Shown here: one piece after another, positions 1 through 6,193 of the stretch
How positions within the stretch are numbered: position 1 is the first letter of the stretch
Layout: each line of letters starts with the position of its first letter
Assembly (NCBI GenBank): GCA_023392185.1
Contig: JAEVZP010000234.1
Location: 1-11,515, forward strand
Direction: 5' to 3'
DNA from: Bacteroidota bacterium
GTDB lineage: Bacteria; Bacteroidota; Bacteroidia; Chitinophagales; Chitinophagaceae
Length of the DNA stretch: 11,515 nt
Notes under the pieces: generated by a model
The model's database searches: none
Told to the model about the DNA's origin: nothing
What the model saw: only the letters and a program-made list of their open reading frames with translations
Position numbers and translations under genes: made by a program

Positions 1-288
1 GTGCGGGAAGTGCTTTTCCGGAAAAAAGTGGTTATCGCCCGGGGCTGGTTGGGCTTTCTCACCCTGTCGGTGTGTATGCTGATTTCGGTGGGCTACGAGT
101 TTCTGGAATGGGGCGTAGCGGTGGGCACCGGCGAGTCGGCAGAAGCATTTTTGGGCACGCAGGGCTATGCGTGGGACACCCAGGCGGATATGCTTTTTGC
201 AGCCATTGGTGGGAGTTGTTTTCTGCTGTTCTTCAGCCGCTACCACGACCGTCAGATGTCTGAAATGGTTTCCAGGGAGCCGGTATAA
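1..288 (+). CDS. yjdF: YjdF/DUF2238 family inner-membrane protein, C-terminal part (5' truncated)
   Basis: The reading frame is open from the first base and stops at 286-288, giving 95 residues. The true start lies upstream of the window; the GTG at position 1 is simply an in-frame valine codon. Two hydrophobic segments are visible (about residues 15-32 and 63-78). Between them lies the family's conserved region: a YEFLEW motif, then G-E-S-A-E-A-FLGTQGY and WDTQADM, followed by a RYHDRQ tail. This closely matches what I remember of the C-terminal half of E. coli YjdF (about 200 residues). The family has four or more membrane helices and no established biochemical function; conserved acidic and aromatic residues at the membrane face are its hallmark. 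The gene converges on the ABC permease gene. Family assignment is firm; function is unknown. Confidence 0.85.
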   Translation: MREVLFRKKVVIARGWLGFLTLSVCMLISVGYEFLEWGVAVGTGESAEAFLGTQGYAWDTQADMLFAAIGGSCFLLFFSRYHDRQMSEMVSREPV

Positions 289-306
289 TATCCGTGACAA
301 ACGTTG

Positions 307-372
307 GGTCGCGAAGCGACCGTCCGGAATAGTGGATGCATCTGGCTACAAAAATTTGGTCGCTACGCGACC
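307..372. repeat. Pair of short palindromes (GGTCGC-nnn-GCGACC)
   Basis: Two perfect 6-bp inverted repeats with 3-base centres lie 36 bp apart: GGTCGC-GAA-GCGACC at 307-321 and GGTCGC-TAC-GCGACC at 358-372. The arms are identical and only the centre differs. They sit just downstream of the yjdF-like stop codon, in the convergent spacer. The 11-mer TCGCGAAGCGA of the first copy recurs inverted at 3197-3207. They resemble REP-type extragenic palindromes; no T-run follows, so a classical terminator is not supported. Confidence 0.75.
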
Positions 373-413
373 CGCCTGGGAAATAATGTGTGCATGATTC
401 TGTCCCCCCGCTT

Positions 414-470
414 CGGCCTCCCCAACCCCTCCGAAGGAGAGGCTTTCTCCCTCCCTTCGGGGAGAGGCCG
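414..470. repeat. Large imperfect inverted repeat between convergent genes
   Basis: The outer arms are CGGCCTCCCC (414-423) and GGGGAGAGGCCG (459-470), which pair over about 10 bp with small bulges. Inside are a small hairpin CTCC-GAA-GGAG (429-439) and an alternative hairpin CTCCC-TTCG-GGGAG (451-464). The latter has a C(UUCG)G tetraloop, known to be unusually stable in RNA. GGAGAGG occurs twice directly (436-442 and 461-467). The element ends 4 bases before the permease stop codon and lies between two converging genes. A role as a bidirectional transcription end or mRNA 3'-protecting structure is plausible. There is no U-tract, so this is inference. Confidence 0.65.
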
Positions 471-473
471 CCG

Positions 474-2174
474 TCAGATGTCCATGTTGCGGTAGGATTT
501 ATCGATAGCCGCCCAGCTTTTTTCTTTTAAACTCGTCCAGATCAACCACAGGAAAATTCCGGAAAGCGCCAGAAACAAGAGCTTCAGCCACAACATTTTT
601 AAGGCCAGATAATGCAGCCCGCCAAGCACCACCGGGATCAGAAAAGCAAAAAACACCCGGATGACGTTGCGCGCGCCGCGGTTGGCCTCTGCTTTTTCCG
701 GAATGGAAAACGGCAGGTAGAAATTGCCCAGATACAAGCTGATGAGCCCAAATGCCACAATATTAACTCCGGCCAGCAGAATGTCCGGCAACGTGCGCAA
801 TCCCCAGACGCTCAATACCACCAGGCTAATTGCCCCAAAAAACGGCAAAATGTATTTCACCCATACCGCCGTGATCCCACCCAGCACCAAGGCTCCCGGG
901 TTTTCCACCGGCGTCGTCCGGTACACCCAGGCCGCTTTGTAGGCGTCGCTCATCGCCAGAAACGACACCGATTGCATCACCACAAACGATACCATATAAA
1001 GCAGCATCAAAAACTTGTTGGTGTTGGGCAAATCCCGCAGCGTCTCGCCCACCGAATCGCGCGATGAAGAAATCAGAAAAACGAAATAAACCGGCAGATA
1101 AGCCAGCGAGGTCAGCATCCGCATCCGGAACGAACGGCTGCGCGTGGTGAGTGCCCAGCTGAGCAAAAAGCCGGCTTCGCCTGCGCTGGTGCGGGTAAAA
1201 ACAGGTGCCAGTCGCGCACCGGGATTCTTTTTGGGGGCGGCTAAGGCGCGCGGTGTTTGCCCTCCATTCTGCGCTTCATTTCCGGAATCCAGGAGCGCCA
1301 ATCTGCCGGCAAACTGCGGGGCCAGCACGCGCACCAACAAGACCAGACACAGCGCCGGAAGCACAAACGCAAGCAGGCCGGTCAGCCAGGCGCCGCCCAG
1401 CGCCACCGGAATGCCCATCCAGCCCCAGGTGCTGCCCAGCCAATACGCCGGAAAAAAGCGCGTAATGCCGTAGTCGGCAAGATTTAAATCGGCTGGCTCG
1501 CCATCCCCCAAAAGCCGCGGCAGAAACTGATAGCTGGCAAAAAGGATAATGGCAAAGACCACCTGAAAATAGCTCAACACCGCTGAAAACTTCGCCGGCT
1601 TCACGAGCCGCAGCAGCGCGATATAAAACACATTGACCGCAAACACGATCATGGAAAGCAGCAAAACCATCGTTACCGGAAACCACAACGCCCCCTTCCA
1701 GCCGGAATAGTATACCGCTGCCGCCCACCCGCCAATCGACATCGGCAAAGCCGTGCGCACGAGATAGGAAAACAGGTGGAGGAGTCGCGCCAGAAGGATT
1801 GTCCGGTCGCCAACGGGCCGTGTTTGCACAATGTATTTTTCCCGTGTGTCCAGGAGCACATGGCCCAGGTCGGTAATCAGGGTAAAGACATAGAAAAAGC
1901 CAAAGGCGGTATAGTAAATCGTCCAGCCAGCAATCAAATCTTTAAAAGCAAGGAGCGGGATCACGTATAGCAATCCCACAAACACCGACACGATTGTTGT
2001 GATCCAGATGCGGTAATTCGAAGGTTTTCCGGAACTATGCCCCATTTGCACCGGCCGCCGGTTGTCCAGCAGCAGGCGCACCCAAAGGAGCATCCGCAAC
2101 TGCGCTACATCCGCGCCCATAGACGCCCACAGCCGGGACGGAAGCATACAAAGCCAAAGAAGAAAACGGGACAT
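474..2174 (-). CDS. ABC exporter membrane permease subunit (ABC-2-like, about 12 helices)
   Basis: A 566-residue integral membrane protein. About twelve hydrophobic segments are visible, near residues 59-77, 82-100, 131-155, 163-187, 200-220, 255-284, 352-370, 388-408, 432-456, 463-485, 505-525 and 528-547. They form two halves of six joined by a polar loop (about 285-350) rich in charged residues, as in permeases that carry both transmembrane halves in one chain. An LLDTRE stretch (108-112) after the second helix would face the cytoplasm. The gene lies on the same strand as the ABC ATPase, 217 bp downstream of it, so the two probably form one transporter with this chain as the membrane channel. 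The substrate cannot be read from sequence. The ATG at 2174 has no Shine-Dalgarno site; an internal ATG at residue 19 (MGADVAQLR) is a credible alternative start. The far C-terminal tail is short and charged. Confidence 0.8.
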   Translation of the reverse strand: MSRFLLWLCMLPSRLWASMGADVAQLRMLLWVRLLLDNRRPVQMGHSSGKPSNYRIWITTIVSVFVGLLYVIPLLAFKDLIAGWTIYYTAFGFFYVFTLITDLGHVLLDTREKYIVQTRPVGDRTILLARLLHLFSYLVRTALPMSIGGWAAAVYYSGWKGALWFPVTMVLLLSMIVFAVNVFYIALLRLVKPAKFSAVLSYFQVVFAIILFASYQFLPRLLGDGEPADLNLADYGITRFFPAYWLGSTWGWMGIPVALGGAWLTGLLAFVLPALCLVLLVRVLAPQFAGRLALLDSGNEAQNGGQTPRALAAPKKNPGARLAPVFTRTSAGEAGFLLSWALTTRSRSFRMRMLTSLAYLPVYFVFLISSSRDSVGETLRDLPNTNKFLMLLYMVSFVVMQSVSFLAMSDAYKAAWVYRTTPVENPGALVLGGITAVWVKYILPFFGAISLVVLSVWGLRTLPDILLAGVNIVAFGLISLYLGNFYLPFSIPEKAEANRGARNVIRVFFAFLIPVVLGGLHYLALKMLWLKLLFLALSGIFLWLIWTSLKEKSWAAIDKSYRNMDI

Positions 2175-2177
2175 GGG

Positions 2178-2206
2178 GTATCAAGACAAAAGTATCAAGA
2201 CAAAAG
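2178..2206. repeat. Two tandem copies of a 14-bp unit
   Basis: The unit GTATCAAGACAAAA occurs at 2178-2191 and again at 2192-2205, with one further matching G at 2206. It ends 4 bp upstream of the permease start codon. On the minus strand it reads TTTTGTCTTGATAC twice. From memory, similar TCTTGATAC repeats are scattered in Bacteroidota spacers; I cannot verify that here. Confidence 0.9.
2187..2194 (-). promoter_or_regulatory. Possible -7 box (TACTTTTG) for the permease gene
   Basis: The junction of the two 14-bp tandem units reads TACTTTTG on the minus strand, a full match to the Bacteroidota -7 consensus TAnnTTTG, 13-20 bases upstream of the permease ATG. No TTTG/TTG -33 box stands at the usual 19-22 base distance; the nearest TTTG is only 6 bases away. 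The match could be chance within an A/T-rich repeat. Confidence 0.3.
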
Positions 2207-2233
2207 AGGGATTCGTCCATAATCTTTTTAGCA

Positions 2234-2286
2234 TCCCGGAACGGGAACTAAGCCGGCTTGTATCCGCACAGACCCCGTTCCGGGGT
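2234..2286. repeat. Cluster of three short palindromes between ABC ATPase and permease genes
   Basis: Three dyads lie in a row: TCCCG-GAA-CGGGA (2234-2246), the perfect 10-bp palindrome AAGCCGGCTT (2250-2259), and ACCCCG-TTC-CGGGGT (2272-2286). The first and third share the CCCGGAACGGG-like core in opposite orientations, so the whole block also has rough dyad symmetry around the central palindrome. It looks like a REP-type extragenic element. In mRNA it would form a multi-hairpin between the two exporter cistrons and could uncouple their expression; that effect is inference. Confidence 0.7.
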
Positions 2287-2322
2287 GACAAAAGATAGCG
2301 TACGAGACAGGAAACGAATAAG

Positions 2323-2390
2323 AGAAAATCCACAAAACCAAAATCCAAAACATAAAACCCAAAACATGAAACATGAAACATGAAACATGG
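2323..2390. repeat. A/C-rich degenerate repeat ending in four AAACATG heptamers
   Basis: The heptamer AAACATG is repeated exactly four times (2362-2368, 2369-2375, 2376-2382, 2383-2389). Before it lies a degenerate stretch of AAAACC, AAATCC and AAACAT words, suggesting decay of an older slippage-expanded tract. It abuts the ATPase stop codon (2392-2394). No reading frame or promoter is evident in it. Confidence 0.85.
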
Positions 2391-2391
2391 T

Positions 2392-3153
2392 CTATTGCAG
2401 TGCTGCGGCGATTTCGGCGGCCTGGGCGTCGGCGTTTCCGGAAAGGGTGAGTTGCGCGAAAAGTTCTTCCAGCGACGCGTTGCCGCCCTGCCGGAGCGCG
2501 TCAATGGTGCCGTCGGCCACGATCTGACCTTCTTTGAGCAGCACAATCCGGTCGCTGACTTTCTCCACCACATCCATCATATGCGAGCAGTAGAAAATGG
2601 TTTTGCCTTCGGCTTTCAGGACCTGCAAAAGCTGTTTCACCACAATCACGGCGTTGGCATCCAGTCCGGAAAGCGGCTCGTCGAGGATCACGATTTCGGG
2701 GTTGTGGAGCAGGCCGGAGGTGAGTAATACTTTCTGGCGCATGCCTTTGCTAAACGTATCCATCCGCTGGTGCAGGTTTTCGCCGATGCCGAAAGCAGAG
2801 AGCATTTTTTGGGTCCGCTCGTCCACCAGCGCTTTGGGCAGGCCGTGAAGCACGCCTACAAAATGCAGGTACTCGTGCGGCGTCAAAAGGTCGTAGAGCT
2901 CGGCCACTTCCGGCACGTAACCGATGCGCTTTTTGACTTCCAGTGGCTGGGTCCGAACATCAAAACCGGCAACGGTCGCTTCGCCCGTGAAGTCGGGCAG
3001 CAGTCCGGTGAGGATTTTTACAGTTGTGGATTTGCCCGCGCCGTTTGGCCCGATATAGCCGATGATTTGCCCGGCGGGAATCTCCAGCTGAATATTATTT
3101 AAAACAACCTTTTCACCGTATCGGGCCGAGAGGTTTTGAAGAGAAATGGACAT
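2392..3153 (-). CDS. ABC transporter ATP-binding protein
   Basis: A 253-residue nucleotide-binding subunit that hydrolyses ATP to drive the neighbouring permease. In order: an aromatic A-loop Tyr12, Walker A GPNGAGKST (35-43), a Q-loop region at GYVPE (78-82) with Glu where Gln is usual, the signature FSKGMRQK (134-141, a degenerate LSGGQ as in the EcsA/DrrA-like exporter group), Walker B IVILDEP (154-160) with catalytic Glu159, the D-loop SGLD (162-165) and switch histidine His191 in CSH. All catalytic residues are present, so it should be active. Length is normal for a single-domain ATPase. The ATG at 3153 gives the standard N-terminus of strand 1. It is the first gene of the exporter pair; the permease follows after a 217-bp repeat-filled gap. 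The subfamily suggests export rather than import; the substrate is unknown. Confidence 0.93.
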   Translation of the reverse strand: MSISLQNLSARYGEKVVLNNIQLEIPAGQIIGYIGPNGAGKSTTVKILTGLLPDFTGEATVAGFDVRTQPLEVKKRIGYVPEVAELYDLLTPHEYLHFVGVLHGLPKALVDERTQKMLSAFGIGENLHQRMDTFSKGMRQKVLLTSGLLHNPEIVILDEPLSGLDANAVIVVKQLLQVLKAEGKTIFYCSHMMDVVEKVSDRIVLLKEGQIVADGTIDALRQGGNASLEELFAQLTLSGNADAQAAEIAAALQ

Positions 3154-3171
3154 GGGAATTCATTGGACACA

Positions 3172-3207
3172 CCTGCCAGGGGCAGGCATATTGGACTCGC
3201 TTCGCGA
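3172..3207. repeat. Two short palindromes upstream of the ABC ATPase gene
   Basis: CCTGCC-AGG-GGCAGG (3172-3186) is a perfect 6-bp inverted repeat with a 3-base centre, starting 19 bases upstream of the ATPase ATG. TCGC-TTC-GCGA (3197-3207) follows; it is the exact reverse complement of the 11-mer at 309-319. Either could form a hairpin in the ATPase leader mRNA if transcription starts further upstream. No function can be assigned. Confidence 0.6.
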
Positions 3208-3236
3208 ATTGGAAAACTGGAGCCTTCAGCTTCTAA

Positions 3237-3252
3237 TGCCTTCTAAAAGGCA
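3237..3252. repeat. Perfect 6-bp inverted repeat in the OMP-ATPase spacer
   Basis: TGCCTT (3237-3242) and AAGGCA (3247-3252) form a perfect stem with a CTAA loop. The spacer 3154-3376 separates the outer-membrane protein gene from the ATPase gene, and both read leftward. On the minus strand the stem lies about 125 bases past the outer-membrane gene's stop and has no following U-run, so it is a weak terminator candidate at best. Confidence 0.35.
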
Positions 3253-3376
3253 AGGTATTTGTCTTTAATAGCGAAAGAACTAAAGGTCACTGAAAATTTC
3301 CGGAAATAAAGCTTCTTTTCTGCCTGCCTGCTTTTTTGAACAGCCTTGCCGAACCTTCTCCAGGGAGAGTATTCTT

Positions 3377-5218
3377 TTACCAAATCTCTTCATTCCAGGC
3401 AAAGATCTGCGGGGCTTGCACATAGTTAGTCCGGTACCGGAAGCGCAGGTTGGCAGCGACGTCTATATAAAAAGGAGAGATATTGCGGACCACTTTGGGA
3501 AACCAGGTGAAGCGGGCTTCGACGGTCCCGAAGATCAGGTTTTCATTACGCACCCGCAGGCCGGCGCCCACTCCGGTAAAGACATCCGGCTTTTTCCAGA
3601 TCTCCCGCTCCGGCCCAATGACGCTGAGACCGCCAAAAACAAAGGGCGCTGCCTTGAAACCAAAATATTTCCGGTCGATGAACATAATACTTTCCGACCA
3701 GAGGCTGGCCCGCGAAGCACCCAGAACGCTGTCTGTGCCATAGCCCGGCAGACCGTAGGCATTGTCGATGCGCAGCGGCGTACTAACCACGGGATTGTAC
3801 AACAAAGTGAAAGATCCGGAAATCCGTTGCCGGTATTTATGCCGGCCCGGTTCATAGAGTCGCGAATAGGCAGTGGTTCCAACCAGCAAGCCCGCGTCTT
3901 CCGGACTGCCTTTTCCCAGAAAGCTACCGGCCCGCAGAAAGGTCTGAAAATATTTTCCGGAAGGTGTCGAACTGTATCGCAGAAGATCGATCCCCAGATA
4001 CGGTCGCTGCACCTGGTTCCATCGATACCAGCCCGTGGTAGCGGTGAACCGATGTCCTTTGGGCAAATCTTCCGTAAGGCCAAAACCGTAGAAATAATTC
4101 GTGCGGTAGTAATTGAGTCGAAAAAGCGTTACCGCAGCCAGCACGGCCTGCCGGTCGTTGTAGACTGGGTCCAGTTGTCCGGTCACCTGCTTAGGCGGCA
4201 GGGTAAAGTTGTTTTGCAGATAGCGCAGCCCCACAAAAACCCGCTGTCGCCGGTTGCGGTCGCGCTGATAGGCCTCGCGGCCAAAAGTAAAGTTCACTCC
4301 GCCCCATACATCTGCCACATTATAACGATAGTCATAAAAAAGACTGTCGGGTTTCCGGAAAAAATTGTTGCTTTGGTTGATGCTGAGTTCCAGGCCACCG
4401 GCAAAGCGGTCACTGGGGGAAATCAAAGGTTTGTCGAGGCGAATAAAACCGGCACTTTCGTCTTCGTTGCCATCGCTGCGCCCGGTATTGATGGTCGAGA
4501 ACCCAACGCCGCCATTGATGAAACTGCCGCCTATGGAGCTGCGCGAAATCGAAACATCGAAGCCGGTGTGTGGCCGCCGGTTGAGGTCATAAAGCACCGT
4601 GGCCTGCAGGCGCTGGCCCATGCCCAGGAAGTTGGCATCGAAGCCGCGCAGGCCCACCCGCTGAAACTCAGCGAAAGGCACATCCGCGCCCAGACTGAAC
4701 ACATCTTTGCTGATGACCACCAAATCCACCGAATCGGAAACCACTCCGGCAGGCCCCACCGGCGCCGGCAGGATCCGTACGTCCTGAATAAAAGAAAGCG
4801 TTCGCAGGAAGCGCTCGTTATCAGCCACCTGATAGGCGTTGAGCGGTTGACCTTCCCGCACGAAAAGGTGGTTGCGCAGCACCCAGTCTTTGGTGGTGGC
4901 GTGCAGGTCAGTGGCCAGCCGGGTGATGGCATTGCCGATCTGTGTGGAAGTGTCGAGCAGCTGATGGTTAAAATCCAGCTTGACGATAGCGATGTGGCGC
5001 ACGATTTTGCCTTCATAAGGCTTAAAAGCGGCTTCGGCGATTTGCGGCACCCGGCGCCAGAACTCACTGCTGTCTACCCGGTCGCGCTGAATACTGAGCC
5101 AGGCAGACTGATAGGCCCGCCGCAGCCATGAGGGGGCCTCCTGCCGGGCACTGTCGCCTGCTTGTGCCCGGCAGTTATGCGAAGCGACAAACAGAAACAG
5201 GAGGAAAAAAAAATTCTT
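3377..5218 (-). CDS. POTRA/Omp85-like outer-membrane beta-barrel protein
   Basis: The frame is open from a TTG at 5266 (629 residues). I prefer the GTG at 5218 (613 residues) because it puts a classic Sec signal at the extreme N-terminus: KN, then FFFLLFLFVAS, then a cleavage region near NCRAQA. The mature protein has one POTRA-like unit (about residues 70-175 from the GTG), with a LFVREGQPLNA turn and an ADNERFLRTLSFIQDVRI helix-strand typical of BamA/TamA-type POTRAs. The rest (about 180-613) is Gly/aromatic-rich with alternating amphipathic strands, as in a 16-strand Omp85 barrel. It ends in Trp, consistent with a C-terminal aromatic beta-signal. It is much shorter than BamA (about 800 residues, five POTRAs), so it is a single- or few-POTRA relative rather than BamA itself. 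It is the last gene in the dehydrogenase-hydrolase run. The substrate or partner is unknown. Confidence 0.8.
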   Translation of the reverse strand, partial: KNFFFLLFLFVASHNCRAQAGDSARQEAPSWLRRAYQSAWLSIQRDRVDSSEFWRRVPQIAEAAFKPYEGKIVRHIAIVKLDFNHQLLDTSTQIGNAITRLATDLHATTKDWVLRNHLFVREGQPLNAYQVADNERFLRTLSFIQDVRILPAPVGPAGVVSDSVDLVVISKDVFSLGADVPFAEFQRVGLRGFDANFLGMGQRLQATVLYDLNRRPHTGFDVSISRSSIGGSFINGGVGFSTINTGRSDGNEDESAGFIRLDKPLISPSDRFAGGLELSINQSNNFFRKPDSLFYDYRYNVADVWGGVNFTFGREAYQRDRNRRQRVFVGLRYLQNNFTLPPKQVTGQLDPVYNDRQAVLAAVTLFRLNYYRTNYFYGFGLTEDLPKGHRFTATTGWYRWNQVQRPYLGIDLLRYSSTPSGKYFQTFLRAGSFLGKGSPEDAGLLVGTTAYSRLYEPGRHKYRQRISGSFTLLYNPVVSTPLRIDNAYGLPGYGTDSVLGASRASLWSESIMFIDRKYFGFKAAPFVFGGLSVIGPEREIWKKPDVFTGVGAGLRVRNENLIFGTVEARFTWFPKVVRNISPFYIDVAANLRFRYRTNYVQAPQIFAWNEEIW

Positions 5219-5245
5219 CACAGGGAGCAACTTCCGGAACCGGTT

Positions 5246-5260
5246 GGGTGTATAACACCC
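5246..5260. repeat. Perfect 6-bp hairpin between hydrolase and outer-membrane genes
   Basis: GGGTGT-ATA-ACACCC is a perfect inverted repeat with a 3-base centre. It lies after the hydrolase stop codon (5273-5275) and before the preferred GTG start of the outer-membrane gene (5218). No U-run follows on the minus strand. Its spacer position favours the GTG start over the TTG at 5266, which would place the hairpin inside the coding sequence. Confidence 0.6.
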
Positions 5261-5272
5261 GGGCAACCAATT

Positions 5273-6139
5273 TTATGCCCCGGTCTCCGGCGCGATAAAC
5301 TGTACGATCGCCTTCGAAATCTCAGTTGCTCCTTTGCCATACAGCATCGTCTGGTGATTGCCCGGCACCGGCTCGCCGTAAGCGCCGGGAATCATTTCAA
5401 TGGTTTCGAGGGCATAGCTTTCCGGCAGCAACTTGTCGCCTAAATGATAATCGGAAGCGGCATACAGCAGCAGCACCGGCGCTTTGATACGGCGCATCAG
5501 CGCCTTCCAGGCTACGTTGGCAACACCCAGGGAAGCTTCATAAATATGCGAAAGCACCGGCCGGGGCACCACGCTGCCGTCTTCATGGGTCACCACATCT
5601 GCCTCGTAGTAGCTGCGCATGGCATCGTCCCAGAAGGGGAGATAAGGAGCACTTTTAATTTTATCGAGATAAACATCAAAGTTTTCAAAGCGCTTGTCGA
5701 GGCGGCTGAGCGCAGGCGCCAGCATCTCGGCAGCGCGGGGATTCATGCGCGCACCGGCATCCAGCACAATTACTTTTTCTACCAGATCGGGATACAACGC
5801 TGCGATATAACAACTGAGCAAGCCTCCAAAAGAATGTCCCCCCAGGATCACCCGGGACAGTCCCAGCGCCCGGAGCAGGCCAATGATATCAGCTGCGTGG
5901 TCCTGCATGGCGTAGCCAAAGGCGGGCATCGAAGAAAGGCCCCGGCCCCGGAGGTCCACCGTCAACACGCGGGCGTGCTGCCGCAGGCCCGCAGCCAGGA
6001 TGCCATCAAAAGCATGGGCATTGGCAGTGAGGCCGTGCAGCAACACCACAACCGGTCCTTTGCCGCCATAATCCAGACAATGCAGGGTAATATTATTGCT
6101 TAGAATATAATGCTCGGCAGGAGGCGCGGATGCGATCAT
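5273..6139 (-). CDS. Alpha/beta-hydrolase fold protein
   Basis: A 288-residue hydrolase with a full catalytic set. The oxyanion HG motif is at LLHGLT (34-38). The nucleophile elbow is GHSFGG, with Ser103. The acid is most likely Asp230 in YAASD and the base His262 in GNHQTM. The spacing is normal for the MhpC/haloperoxidase-like esterase group. The cap region (about 130-215) is helical and holds aromatic residues (YLPFWDD, SYYEAD) that would shape the substrate pocket. There is no signal peptide, so it is cytoplasmic. The gene starts 54 bp after the 3-hydroxybutyrate dehydrogenase gene and is probably co-transcribed with it. An esterase, lactonase or hydroxybutyrate-oligomer hydrolase are all possible. 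The fold is certain; the substrate is not. The ATG at 6139 places strand 1 properly, but no Shine-Dalgarno site is seen. Confidence 0.88.
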   Translation of the reverse strand: MIASAPPAEHYILSNNITLHCLDYGGKGPVVVLLHGLTANAHAFDGILAAGLRQHARVLTVDLRGRGLSSMPAFGYAMQDHAADIIGLLRALGLSRVILGGHSFGGLLSCYIAALYPDLVEKVIVLDAGARMNPRAAEMLAPALSRLDKRFENFDVYLDKIKSAPYLPFWDDAMRSYYEADVVTHEDGSVVPRPVLSHIYEASLGVANVAWKALMRRIKAPVLLLYAASDYHLGDKLLPESYALETIEMIPGAYGEPVPGNHQTMLYGKGATEISKAIVQFIAPETGA

Positions 6140-6193
6140 AAGGGATAAGACTTCGTGAAAGAAAAAGAGACCACCAGTGGCCCGTGTTTAAAA

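Noticed and set aside
1..288. The GTG at position 1 as a true start codon
   Set aside because: The YjdF family is about twice as long and the visible part matches its C-terminal half, so the gene is cut by the window edge.
2178..2389. Tandem and inverted repeats considered as a CRISPR array
   Set aside because: The units are 7 and 14 bp, directly adjacent without spacers, and no cas gene is nearby.
3297..3340. A possible terminator around the 12-bp palindrome and the T-run near 3332
   Set aside because: The palindrome has no loop, the T-run is not adjacent to it, and it is on the wrong strand for the leftward genes.
3416..5131. A 571-codon open frame on the plus strand
   Set aside because: It is fully antisense to the POTRA/Omp85-like gene, has no recognisable domain, and its composition fits a shadow of a G+C-rich gene with few stop-generating codons.
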